Shown here piece by piece: positions 10,063 to 18,323 of a stretch of DNA of 64,000 nucleotides. The notes under the pieces are model-generated. The model searched no databases. It had not been told where the DNA came from and saw nothing but the letters and a program-made list of their open reading frames with translations. The DNA lies in assembly GCA_028280415.1 (NCBI GenBank), contig JANQLV010000027.1, positions 1 through 64,000 on the forward strand, in the 5' to 3' direction. Within the stretch, counting starts at the first letter, position 1; each line of letters starts with the position of its first letter. This DNA is from Saprospiraceae bacterium. Its GTDB lineage: Bacteria > Bacteroidota > Bacteroidia > Chitinophagales > Saprospiraceae. The translations under genes were made by a program, and so were the position numbers.

Positions 10063-10821
10063 TTATTTTTCAGCTTCTGCTTCAAAGTATTTGGCAAGCA
10101 GGATTCTGATCGTTTCCCGATTATGTCCGGAACGAGGCGGATCACCATTTTGTAATTCAATCAGTTTATCAATCTGAATATTGAGCCATTTACGCATGGA
10201 GTCCCAATCTGTGCTTTTACCGGTCAAGCTGTTTAAAAAAGGAATAGCCCGGGTGTAAACCTCCTTATCATTAAAATGGTCATAAGCTTTAAAAAACAGG
10301 TCTTTAAAGTTTCGAAACAAATGATTCTCCACTGGCATCACTTCATCTAAATCTTTGATTGACAATGGAATACGTGCATATAACTTAAGTGCAATAAAAA
10401 GTCGAAAAGAACATTTTATGACATATTTCAAAATAATGCCCAGGCGATTAATTTCATCCTGAATAAGTAGCTTATCCTCCGCATTCAAACTACTATCAGC
10501 CTGATTGACAAGCAGTGTTTCGGATTCAACTCTAGTCTTGTTTTTCCGGCTTCGGGTTATTTCCAGACATTGATTATAAACGACTTTAGAAAAATAAGTA
10601 GACAATAAAACCGATCCATTATAGTTGCGCTGTATATTATAAACCTTGCGCTCCAGCAAGGATTCATTGATCTTTTGTACAATATCCATTTTTTCATCAT
10701 CACTAAAAAAACCCCTTCGGACAAACTTAGTCACTACGATTTCAATGATATTTTGATAAGCAGCTATGAGTGCTTTAGGATCATTTAAAAGCAGTTGTAC
10801 TGCCTCTTTATTGTTTTTCAC
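10063..10821 (-). CDS. Sigma-70-like (ECF-type) transcription factor
   Basis: A 252-residue protein. The N-terminal half looks like sigma region 2: DEKMDIVQKINESLLER, then SVLLSTYFSKVVYNQCLEITR followed by a basic stretch. The C-terminal half is helical but a canonical region 4 helix-turn-helix is not obvious, so this is a divergent sigma factor as often found next to CHAT genes in Saprospiraceae-type genomes (from memory, not checked). Its position as first gene of the set with an HxxxCxxC anti-sigma-like gene supports the call. A divergent lipoprotein gene starts 114 bp away, so the short gap must hold promoters for both directions; I could not find a convincing TAnnTTTG box there. Confidence 0.7.
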   Translation of the reverse strand: MKNNKEAVQLLLNDPKALIAAYQNIIEIVVTKFVRRGFFSDDEKMDIVQKINESLLERKVYNIQRNYNGSVLLSTYFSKVVYNQCLEITRSRKNKTRVESETLLVNQADSSLNAEDKLLIQDEINRLGIILKYVIKCSFRLFIALKLYARIPLSIKDLDEVMPVENHLFRNFKDLFFKAYDHFNDKEVYTRAIPFLNSLTGKSTDWDSMRKWLNIQIDKLIELQNGDPPRSGHNRETIRILLAKYFEAEAEK

Positions 10822-10935
10822 CGAATAAGAGTTAAGAGTTTCTTAAAAAAGGAAAAATAATTCCGTCCAGGTTTTCTACTTCCATATAGCCAAGTACAAA
10901 ACAAAATATTTTTCCACCATAAAACTAATTGAATT

Positions 10936-11613
10936 ATGAAAATGACAAAAAATATTGGCTTAATAGTTCTAATAATACTAAGTCTTAGCTCTTGTTCAAG
11001 AAGATTTTCGAATGCTACTTACAATAAAGAAAGCATTCAGGGAAAACGAATTGCCGTCTTACCTTATCGGGTAGTAACTACGGGTCGTATCCCGGAAGGC
11101 ATCACAGAGGATATGATTATAGAAATCGAAGCAGCAGAAAGTCAGGCCTTTCAGGTTTCCCTTTACAATCAAATCCTGGATCGCCTGGATCGCAGAAGAC
11201 ACAGAAATCTAAACCTGCGTGTGCAATCTATTGAAACAACCAATCAAAAATTAGAAGCAGCTGGAATCAGGCTGGAAGAAAGCTGGAAAGTTTCAAGTGA
11301 GGACCTGGCTGATATACTTGGCGTTGATGCGATCGCCAGATCGACGGTACACAAAACGCAGTATTTAACGGAACTGGAATCCTATGGAATTTTCGTTGCT
11401 CGTGAAATCCTCGCCAATCTAAGCTCCAGCGCATATTGGCTAATGCCTCGAAACCGAACCAGTGATGTACGTATTTCAACCTCTATCATTGATGTAAAGA
11501 ATGGGAATACTATCTGGACCGCTTCCAGAATCTGTCCTACGGACTGGAGAAATAATACTTATGATGTCATTGAACGCATCAATCACAGAATCACCAGGAG
11601 ACTACCCAGATAA
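10936..11613 (+). CDS. Lipoprotein with TolB-N/CsgG-like fold
   Basis: A 225-residue protein with a lipoprotein signal: hydrophobic core then LSLSSC, lipidation at Cys20. The mature domain begins GKRIAVLPYRV and has an alternating strand/helix pattern ending with SIIDVKNGNTIWTAS. This resembles the N-terminal domains of TolB and the CsgG/GNA1162-type lipoproteins, which measure or bind partners in the periplasm. The exact family is uncertain. It is divergent from the sigma-like gene and 89 bp upstream of the esterase gene. Confidence 0.7.
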   Translation: MKMTKNIGLIVLIILSLSSCSRRFSNATYNKESIQGKRIAVLPYRVVTTGRIPEGITEDMIIEIEAAESQAFQVSLYNQILDRLDRRRHRNLNLRVQSIETTNQKLEAAGIRLEESWKVSSEDLADILGVDAIARSTVHKTQYLTELESYGIFVAREILANLSSSAYWLMPRNRTSDVRISTSIIDVKNGNTIWTASRICPTDWRNNTYDVIERINHRITRRLPR

Positions 11614-11702
11614 AGAAAAGATGATCAGGTCTCTTTTCATTCTACTCGTTAAATTTCAGGTGGCTTTTTATAAAGTGAATGAATTTTTATATTTTTCCAC
11701 TT

Positions 11703-12590
11703 ATGAAAAGCCACCTCCTTTTATTGTTAATATTTTTTACTTTTAGTTTTACACTCAGTAATTCATCTTTTACACGAGGCAAAGTGATTGAAAGCCTTTC
11801 TTTACAAAGTAAAATATTAAACAAGTCCGTTAACTTTTCAGTTTACCTGCCCCCCGGTTATGATCAATCAGAAAGGAGTTATCCAATTGTTTATTTACTA
11901 CATGGATATACGGATAATGAGACGGCCTGGGTACAATTCGGTGAGGTCGATCGATATGCCGATCAAGCAATTAATAATGGGATCATTCCGCCCATGATCA
12001 TCGCGATGCCAGATGCGGGGCTAAGTTGGTACGCCAATAATTTTGACGGAAGCCTTTCCTATGAAGATTTTTTCATCAAGGAGTTTATGCCCCATATCGA
12101 GAATGGATTCCGGGTAAGACCCAAAAAGCAATATCGGGGAATTTGTGGTCTGTCTATGGGGGGATACGGTTCGTTTCTTTATGCTGTAAAATATCCCGAT
12201 TTATTCGTAGCCGCAGCCCCTTTAAGTGCCGCTTTTTATTTGGAAGAAGATGTTATAAAGTATGAACAATCAAGATGGGACCAGGTGGAAGGGCTCGTAT
12301 ATGGAAAAGAACTGAGAGGTGAAAACCGGATTACCGATCATTGGAAATCAAATAATCCATTCTATTTAATTGAATCTACAGAGGAAGCTTCTCTAAAAAA
12401 AGTGCGCTATTATTTCGATTGCGGAGATGATGATTTTTTGTATAAAGGCAATGCGATGATGCATATAAAGCTTAAGGACAAAAACATTCCGCATGAGTTT
12501 AGAATCAGGGATGGTGGACATGACTGGACTTATTGGCGGACAGGCATTACGGATGCACTGGCTTTTATCGGAGAAAGTTTTAGAAAATAA
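11703..12590 (+). CDS. Secreted esterase of the esterase D / feruloyl esterase-like family
   Basis: An alpha/beta hydrolase of 295 residues from the ATG at 11703; an upstream ATG at 11679 would add eight residues before the signal peptide and is less likely. Signal peptide about 1-18. The fold shows SVYLPPGYD, YPIVYLLHGYTD (oxyanion region), the nucleophile Ser151 in GLSMGGYGS, an acid in YYFDCGDDDF and the catalytic His in DGGHDWTYW. This is the PF00756 esterase family, which cleaves acyl esters on sugars or xylan and also includes S-formylglutathione hydrolase-like enzymes. Being exported and upstream of sugar oxidoreductase genes suggests carbohydrate de-esterification (inference). Confidence 0.88.
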   Translation: MKSHLLLLLIFFTFSFTLSNSSFTRGKVIESLSLQSKILNKSVNFSVYLPPGYDQSERSYPIVYLLHGYTDNETAWVQFGEVDRYADQAINNGIIPPMIIAMPDAGLSWYANNFDGSLSYEDFFIKEFMPHIENGFRVRPKKQYRGICGLSMGGYGSFLYAVKYPDLFVAAAPLSAAFYLEEDVIKYEQSRWDQVEGLVYGKELRGENRITDHWKSNNPFYLIESTEEASLKKVRYYFDCGDDDFLYKGNAMMHIKLKDKNIPHEFRIRDGGHDWTYWRTGITDALAFIGESFRK

Positions 12591-12654
12591 GGATATATGG
12601 CAGACTGCGAGAACTGAATCTATAAACGGCATGTAAAATTTTAAATCAGAGCAT

Positions 12655-14358
12655 ATGTATTTTAATTCTAAAGGTAAAGCGCAACAAACCTATGATGCTA
12701 TTGTAGTAGGTACCGGTATTAGTGGTGGTTGGGCAGCGAAGGAACTCTCGGAAAAAGGACTTAAGACACTGGTTTTAGAAAGAGGCCGCATGGTCAAACA
12801 CGGAGATTATCCAACCGCAAATATGGAAGCCTGGGAGTTTCCCAATCGAGATGAACTGAGCCTCGAAGAGAAGAAAGATTATGAGAAACAACTTCGAACC
12901 GGGTATACGGTAAAACATTCTACAAAGCATTGGTGGGTAAAGGATACCGAACATCCTTATTCTGAAGTCAAAAAGTTTAACTGGATACGAGGTTACCACG
13001 TCGGTGGACGATCCCTTACCTGGGGAAGGCAGAGTTATCGATGGGGACCACAGGATTTCGAAGCGAATGCCAGGGATGGTTTTGGAGTAGACTGGCCAAT
13101 CCGCTATCAGGATTTAGAACCCTGGTACGATTATGTGGAATCTTTTGCAGGCATCAATGGCCGTAAGGAAGGTTTAAAGCAATTACCCGACGGGAAGTTC
13201 CTCCCTCCAATGGCTCTAAACTGTGTTGAAGAACATTTAAGAGATAAAATCGCCGAACATTTCAACGACCGGATCCTAACTATTGGTCGAAGTGCGAACC
13301 TAACGCAAGCACATAATGGTCGAGGCTCCTGCCAGTATCGCAACCGCTGTATCAGAGGTTGTCCTTATGGTGCTTATTTCAGTAGTAATGCCGCTACCCT
13401 GCCCGCAGCTGAAAAAACCGGCAATATGACCCTCCGGCCAAATTCTATTGTCTATGAAGTGATTTATGACAAGGAAACAAAGAAAGCTAGTGGAGTACGT
13501 ATTATGGATGCAGAGAGCAAAGAGACTACAGAATATTTTGCGAAAATAATATTTCTAAATGCCAGCGCATTAGGTTCTACCTGGATCATGCTGAACTCTA
13601 AATCAGATCGTTTCCCTAATGGGCTCGGAAATGATAGTGGCGAACTCGGTCATAACCTGATGGATCATCACTTTAGAGTAGGCGCTTCCGGGCGAATTGA
13701 TGGCTTTGATGACAAGTATTATAAGGGTCGAAGACCCAATGGTATTTACATCCCCCGGTTTAGAAATCTGGGCGGAGATACGGATCAAAAAAGCTTCTTG
13801 CGCGGCTATGGTTACCAAGGTGGTGCGAGTCGTTCAAATTGGCGGCATTATGTAAAAGAATTAGGTTTTGGAAAAGATTTCAAAGCTCAGTTTACACAAC
13901 CCGGCCCCTGGAGAATGGGCCTTACCGGTTTCGGAGAATGCCTCCCCTATCACGAGAATAAAGTTAGTTTAAATACTGAGCAACTGGATAAATTCGGTAT
14001 GCCGACTTTGACCATAGATACTGAGTTTAAGGAGAACGAAATGAATATGCGAAAGGATATGAAAACTGCTGCTGCCGAAATGCTGGAAGCTGCCGGATTT
14101 AAAGATATCCATCCCTATGATCAGGAATGCCCTCCCGGTAATGGTATACATGAAATGGGAACAGCCCGCATGGGACGCGATCCAAAAACTTCAGTGCTCA
14201 ATGGCTACAACCAAATCCATGCGGTCAAAAATGTATTCGTTACGGATGGGGCCTGTATGACTTCCGCAGCTTGTCAAAATCCCTCACTGACCTATATGGC
14301 ACTGACCGCAAGAGCTGCAGACTTTGCCGTTAATGAGTTGAAAAAAGGTAATTTATAA
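12655..14358 (+). CDS. GMC-family FAD sugar dehydrogenase, large subunit
   Basis: A 567-residue flavoprotein. The FAD-binding motif GTGISGGWAAKELSEKG begins at residue 19 and ends in VLERG. It has the GMC signature around GGRSLTWGRQSYRWGP, a cysteine-containing stretch GSCQYRNRCIRGCPYGAYFS, and the C-terminal active-site pair His (GIHEMGTARMG) and Asn (CQNPSLTYMAL). GMC enzymes with this size and a separate PF13618 partner are the catalytic subunits of gluconate-2-dehydrogenase or glucoside-3-dehydrogenase (LacA-like) complexes. The next gene encodes such a partner, 25-90 bp away depending on its start, and a DUF1080 protein follows, so oxidation of a sugar at C3 is the favoured role. No export signal is seen on this subunit; it may travel folded with the Tat-like partner. 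Confidence 0.92.
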   Translation: MYFNSKGKAQQTYDAIVVGTGISGGWAAKELSEKGLKTLVLERGRMVKHGDYPTANMEAWEFPNRDELSLEEKKDYEKQLRTGYTVKHSTKHWWVKDTEHPYSEVKKFNWIRGYHVGGRSLTWGRQSYRWGPQDFEANARDGFGVDWPIRYQDLEPWYDYVESFAGINGRKEGLKQLPDGKFLPPMALNCVEEHLRDKIAEHFNDRILTIGRSANLTQAHNGRGSCQYRNRCIRGCPYGAYFSSNAATLPAAEKTGNMTLRPNSIVYEVIYDKETKKASGVRIMDAESKETTEYFAKIIFLNASALGSTWIMLNSKSDRFPNGLGNDSGELGHNLMDHHFRVGASGRIDGFDDKYYKGRRPNGIYIPRFRNLGGDTDQKSFLRGYGYQGGASRSNWRHYVKELGFGKDFKAQFTQPGPWRMGLTGFGECLPYHENKVSLNTEQLDKFGMPTLTIDTEFKENEMNMRKDMKTAAAEMLEAAGFKDIHPYDQECPPGNGIHEMGTARMGRDPKTSVLNGYNQIHAVKNVFVTDGACMTSAACQNPSLTYMALTARAADFAVNELKKGNL

Positions 14359-14440
14359 TAAGGAAGTTTTTTAAAAATAATGGTTGATTGCAAACAAAGC
14401 ATTTATCCTATTTAAACAACTTCAACAAAAAATAATGATC

Positions 14441-15031
14441 ATGCAAAGACGTGATGCTTTAAAAAGAACAGCTTTAATGCTCGGATATGCTCTTTCCGCT
14501 TCTTCAATCGCGGCAATTATGAATGGTTGTACGGTCGATAATAAAGTGGCAGAAATGGGTCTGGATGCCTGGACACCTGGTTATTTATCAAAAGAAAACG
14601 GAAAAGTGATTGCACACTTAGCAGAATGTATTATTCCCGAAACGGATACTCCCGGAGCTATAAATGCAGGCGTACATAGTTTTATCGATACGGCCGTATC
14701 GGATCGTTTTACAACTGCAGAAAAAGAAACCTTCAACAAAGATTTGGAAAATTTTAAAAGCCGTTTTCAGGAAATCATTGGAAAAGCATTTTTGGATGCC
14801 AAGGATGCGGAAAAAACAGAGTTCTTAATTCAATTCGAAAAAGAAGCTTTTGATCAGTCAAAAACCGAAGGGGCCGCCAAGCATTTTTGGTTTACAATGA
14901 AAGAGCTTACTTTGCTTGGATTTTGTACTTCTGAAGCAGGTTCCAAACAAGCATTAAAATTTGATCCTATCCCGGGTGAATATAATTCCTGTATACCATT
15001 ATCCGAAGTTGGAAGAGCCTGGGCTCTTTAA
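14441..15031 (+). CDS. Gluconate 2-dehydrogenase subunit-3 / LacC-like small subunit
   Basis: A 196-residue protein from the ATG at 14441; 14435 is an alternative two codons upstream and 14384 would put 19 unlikely residues before the signal. The N-terminus MQRRDALKRTALMLG is a twin-arginine-like signal, with a hydrophobic stretch and NGC (possible lipidation). The body matches the PF13618 family: IAHLAECIIPETDTPGA, AGVHSFID, and FWFTMKELTLLGFCTSE near the end. These small subunits chaperone and export the GMC flavoprotein and can pass electrons to a cytochrome. The Tat-type signal fits co-export of the folded large subunit encoded just upstream. Confidence 0.88.
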   Translation: MQRRDALKRTALMLGYALSASSIAAIMNGCTVDNKVAEMGLDAWTPGYLSKENGKVIAHLAECIIPETDTPGAINAGVHSFIDTAVSDRFTTAEKETFNKDLENFKSRFQEIIGKAFLDAKDAEKTEFLIQFEKEAFDQSKTEGAAKHFWFTMKELTLLGFCTSEAGSKQALKFDPIPGEYNSCIPLSEVGRAWAL

Positions 15032-15176
15032 GGATTGGGAAAAGTGATTATTAAATGAACATAAGAACCTGTTTAAAAATAATTGATGGAGTTTCGAAAA
15101 CTTTTTTCTGCTCCCTCGGCAGCTCTTTCGACAGAGTCAAAAAGATCGGACAGGTTTTGAATCAAGATTAATATTT

Positions 15177-15905
15177 ATGCGATTTCTAATTTTATTTTTA
15201 TTTACATTTTTTTGTTTAGGCCTAAGTCTGGGGCAAAAGCAGCCGGAAGCTACGGAAGTCTGGCAACCGGAGCCCAGAGTCGTAAAAACCGGAAAGCTTA
15301 ATAGCCCGCCTTCGGATGCCATTGTTTTATTTGATGGTAAAAATCTGGATCAATGGATGTCCGAGCGGGATAGCAGTGAAGCAAAATGGAAAATCGAAGA
15401 TAATTACATGACCGTTGTGGGTGGTACAGGAGGCATTATGACCAAGCAAGCTTTTGGAGATATACAATTACACCTCGAATTTCGAACACCGGCGAAGATT
15501 GAGAGCCAGGGCCAGGGTCGGGGCAATAGCGGGGTATTCCTGCAAAGCCGCTACGAGGTTCAGGTCCTGGATAATTACGAAAACAAAACCTATTCGAACG
15601 GGCAGTGTGCATCGGTTTACAAACAATATATCCCACTTGTCAATGCCTGTAAAAAGCCCGGAGAATGGCAGAGCTATGATATTATCTTTTCCGCTCCACG
15701 TTTTAATAAGGATGGTATAAAAGTGGCTTCGGCTTATTTAACGGTTCTGCATAATGGTGTCCTCGTACAAAACCACGTAGAGATCAAAGGTACTACTGAA
15801 TATATTGGACAGCCCAAAAATGTAGCTCACGAGAAAGCTTCCATTATTCTGCAAGATCATGGAAATCCAGTGAGCTATAGAAACATTTGGGTTAGAGAGC
15901 TGTAG
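15177..15905 (+). CDS. DUF1080 secreted 3-keto-glycoside hydrolase-like protein
   Basis: A 242-residue protein with a signal peptide (about 1-20). The jelly-roll DUF1080 (3-keto-disaccharide hydrolase) domain shows the start motif DAIVLFDGKNLDQW, then FGDIQLHLEFRTP, the glycine-rich GQGRGNSGVFLQSRYEVQVLD with the expected acidic residues, and the terminal PVSYRNIWVREL. Members of this family cleave glycosidic bonds of sugars already oxidised at C3, by elimination/hydration. The gene follows the GMC and subunit-3 genes in the same direction after 145 bp, which supports a joint oxidise-then-cleave pathway. Confidence 0.9.
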   Translation: MRFLILFLFTFFCLGLSLGQKQPEATEVWQPEPRVVKTGKLNSPPSDAIVLFDGKNLDQWMSERDSSEAKWKIEDNYMTVVGGTGGIMTKQAFGDIQLHLEFRTPAKIESQGQGRGNSGVFLQSRYEVQVLDNYENKTYSNGQCASVYKQYIPLVNACKKPGEWQSYDIIFSAPRFNKDGIKVASAYLTVLHNGVLVQNHVEIKGTTEYIGQPKNVAHEKASIILQDHGNPVSYRNIWVREL

Positions 15906-15942
15906 TGTAGTATACAGAAGAATACTTTTAAGCTTCGGGAAA

Positions 15943-16020
15943 CAGGTATTAGATTTTGGGTTATTGGGTTTTAGGTTTTTCTGGATACCCTAATACCTCA
16001 TGCCTAATACCTGCCCTACC
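15943..16020. repeat. Heptad-phased palindromic intergenic element
   Basis: Between two convergent genes. The left half has purine dinucleotides (GG, GA, GG, GG, AG) at 15945, 15952, 15959, 15966 and 15973, and the right half has CC at 15989, 15996, 16003 and 16010, each spaced exactly 7 bp. The ends CAGGTATTAG and CTAATACCTG are inverted copies, so the transcript can fold into a long imperfect hairpin. It may serve as a bidirectional terminator for the DUF1080 and patatin genes. The same design occurs at 40947-41000. Confidence 0.6.
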
Positions 16021-16103
16021 CAACAATAAATAGCGATATAGTATTCAATTTGCCTGTAAACATTAACCCAAACTCGGAGTGACTCTTAATTAGTACTTCT
16101 TCA

Positions 16104-17378
16104 CTATTGGGCCATTACGATATTTCTTGTATCATTAATGAGCCTGTTTTTTCTGAGTTGTTTGTATCCTTCCCAGTCAAAATTCTTTAGAAAGTTACAA
16201 GCAGCTTTTACTCCCTCCACAAACAGTTTAATCTTTTCTTCTTCGGAAATATCGAAGTTTAACCAATTAAATTCACCCAAGTCAATATAAGTCACCAGCT
16301 GGGTGAAATCATCATTATTAAAAATGAATTCAAAATCACGAATTTGTCTGGCGGATTCGAAGCTGGAATAAATCAGATGGAAGTAATTCTCAATATTATT
16401 AATCTCATTTCTTTCCAAACCGAGTTTTATGCCAAAAGTTGGTTTTCTTGGAATACTGAAATGTCTGTGAAAAACATCGATTGGAAAATTAGACATAACC
16501 CCTCCATCAACCATATACACTTCCTTTGGAATCGGGCCCTTGTATTTAGCAATCTCCTGCCATTTTAATTGTTGTGTTTCATCTTCAGAAACGGGAATAT
16601 CCTTTATTTTGAAAGGTGCAAAAAAGATAGGAATCGAAACGGAAGCCCGAACGTATTCTGCGGGATTGGTCAGTAGATAATCTTTGTAATACAACTCGGC
16701 CATCTCCGGAAGAATCACTTTGGTATTGGTAGTCAATTCGGAGGCGATCAGTTTGATCTTGACATCCAGATCCTTTTCTGTCAGCAGTCGACTGCTGTTT
16801 CGCAATTTAATTCCGGGCGGTAATTCCCGAATATTTTCCAAAAGCGCCTGCGTATCCGAAATTCCATAATCAGCAATCACTTTTTTAAGCCATTTCAGAA
16901 AATGGTCCCCGGGATTCAATCCCATATCTCTTTTCAGATTATCCAGAATTTTTAATCCACGAAAAATGGTTCGAAATTTTCCGGCTTTTTCTATAATCGC
17001 TTTAATAAACTTTTTGGCATCTTTATCCCCATCGACGAAATCATAAAAATTTTTATTCGAGAGGATTTCAATCAATTTATCCGTTTTTCTTTCATGTGTT
17101 TTTCCCAGGCTGCACATCAACAAAGTAGTGATCGACCCTGCCGAAGCTCCTGCTACGTTTAAAAAGCGAATTCCCATTTCCTCCATCACATACAAGTATC
17201 CGATTAATGCAATTCCCAAAATACCCCCTCCTTCCTGTACCAAATCGACATACTGACATCCCTTTTCATCCAATACATCCGATACGATTAATTGTCGCTC
17301 GCTATTTTCAAAATGATTTTTCAGGTCATCCAGAGCTAATATGACTTCGTTGTTATTAATGAATTGATTCACTCGCAT
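16104..17378 (-). CDS. Patatin-like phospholipase
   Basis: A 424-residue cytosolic serine lipase. It shows the glycine-rich oxyanion motif EGGGILGIA (about 49-57), the nucleophile Ser79 in GASAG, and the catalytic Asp in MVDGGVMSNFPIDVF (Ser-Asp dyad). Patatins hydrolyse acyl chains from membrane lipids. There is no signal peptide or transmembrane helix, and no outer-membrane barrel, so it is an intracellular form. Some patatins act as effectors of anti-phage systems; here no cyclase or NTPase gene is adjacent, although the next locus downstream on the map is a sigma/CHAT set in the other direction. The leader contains a strong hairpin (17409-17451). Confidence 0.9.
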   Translation of the reverse strand: MRVNQFINNNEVILALDDLKNHFENSERQLIVSDVLDEKGCQYVDLVQEGGGILGIALIGYLYVMEEMGIRFLNVAGASAGSITTLLMCSLGKTHERKTDKLIEILSNKNFYDFVDGDKDAKKFIKAIIEKAGKFRTIFRGLKILDNLKRDMGLNPGDHFLKWLKKVIADYGISDTQALLENIRELPPGIKLRNSSRLLTEKDLDVKIKLIASELTTNTKVILPEMAELYYKDYLLTNPAEYVRASVSIPIFFAPFKIKDIPVSEDETQQLKWQEIAKYKGPIPKEVYMVDGGVMSNFPIDVFHRHFSIPRKPTFGIKLGLERNEINNIENYFHLIYSSFESARQIRDFEFIFNNDDFTQLVTYIDLGEFNWLNFDISEEEKIKLFVEGVKAACNFLKNFDWEGYKQLRKNRLINDTRNIVMAQ

Positions 17379-17736
17379 AACTTATGATTTAGATCTGATT
17401 AAAGTCTCCCGGCAGTTAGGATCTGCTTGCTTTAAAAAATCCTAACGCCGGAAGTATAACAATAAGGGAGAATAATTGCGTCAACCATTGTACGACACTA
17501 TCGATCTGCTTCTATTCTGTGCTCTTGTCTGTTCTTTATTAATTGCATAATTCATTTAAGCTTTTTCGCCTGCCAAATTTCTCTTTAAACAGTTAATCCG
17601 GATATTTTCAGAAGTGTTAGATTTTTCTACTTTATTTTTTATTTGCCAAAAGCTATTATAATCTGGATTTTTTTTAATTAACTTTAAAAACAAAATACAC
17701 CCACACACTAACAATTTCAATTTATACAAGATTAAC
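17379..17736. other. Divergent intergenic region, patatin / sigma factor
   Basis: 358 bp between two divergent starts. It contains the 13-bp-stem hairpin described separately and an AT-rich stretch before the sigma start (TAACTTTA at about 17680-17690, one base off a TAnnTTTG box). I see no other coding sequence; a minus-strand open frame that overlaps the sigma gene start is not convincing. Confidence 0.5.
17409..17451 (-). promoter_or_regulatory. Leader hairpin upstream of patatin gene
   Basis: Arms CCGGC-A-GTTAGGAT (17409-17422) and ATCCTAACGCCGG (17439-17451) pair over 13 bp with one bulged A and a 16-base loop. It lies 30-70 bp before the patatin start on the minus strand, so it would be in the 5' leader. 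No T-run follows, so it is not a simple terminator; an operator or leader control element is possible. Confidence 0.5.
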
Positions 17737-18315
17737 ATGTGTAAAGAATGCATTAAAAACGAAGCAGACATCCAAAGAGTTAAAAAGAATGATCAGAATT
17801 TTTTCTTCAAATTACACGGATGTTATTGGGAATACTTTTGTGCTTATTTTTTAAGCCATACCAGCTTAAGTGAACAGGAAATCAAGGAAGAGATCTATCC
17901 ATTAGCCTTTGTAAACTTTGTGCAGAACATTAAAAATGGGAAAACTTATGACTTGTTGAACAAGAAACAATGCACCTATTTAATCAGTATAGGTAAAATG
18001 ATGGCACTTAAGTATTGGGATAAGCAAGGAAAAGAGCGTCACCTGTTGACCGATGATATGACACGGTACATGGGAGCAGTGAAAAATCCGGTAATCATAG
18101 ATTATTTTGATCTGGATCACCGGAAATTAAAGATTAAAAAAGCGCTGGAAAAGCTGAGCGAAAAATGTAGGGAAATTATTACACTACGAGATTTAAAGGA
18201 ATGGTCCATCGATGCCATCCAGCGTCATTTGAAAAAACCAAGTCCGAATTCAGTAAGAACACAACTAAGTGAATGCCGCGATAAACTCAGAGAGATTTTT
18301 AAAAAGATAAACTAA
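17737..18315 (+). CDS. ECF-type sigma factor
   Basis: A 192-residue sigma-70 family protein. Region 2 is suggested by YPLAFVNFVQNI and the following YLISIGKMMALKYWDKQGKE. Region 4 is clear at the C-terminus: KALEKLSEKCREIITLRDL, then a helix-turn-helix DAIQRHLKKPSPNSVRTQLSEC with a basic end. The gene is followed after 8 bp by a membrane TPR protein in the same direction, a classic sigma plus anti-sigma pair arrangement, and then by a convergent TPR-CHAT gene. It is unlike the 252-residue sigma at 10063 in length and in keeping an obvious region 4. Confidence 0.82.
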   Translation: MCKECIKNEADIQRVKKNDQNFFFKLHGCYWEYFCAYFLSHTSLSEQEIKEEIYPLAFVNFVQNIKNGKTYDLLNKKQCTYLISIGKMMALKYWDKQGKERHLLTDDMTRYMGAVKNPVIIDYFDLDHRKLKIKKALEKLSEKCREIITLRDLKEWSIDAIQRHLKKPSPNSVRTQLSECRDKLREIFKKIN

Positions 18316-18323
18316 ATTAACCG

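Noticed and set aside
17556-17771. A 71-codon minus-strand open frame over the sigma gene start
   Set aside because: It overlaps a well-supported sigma factor, has odd composition and no domain signature.
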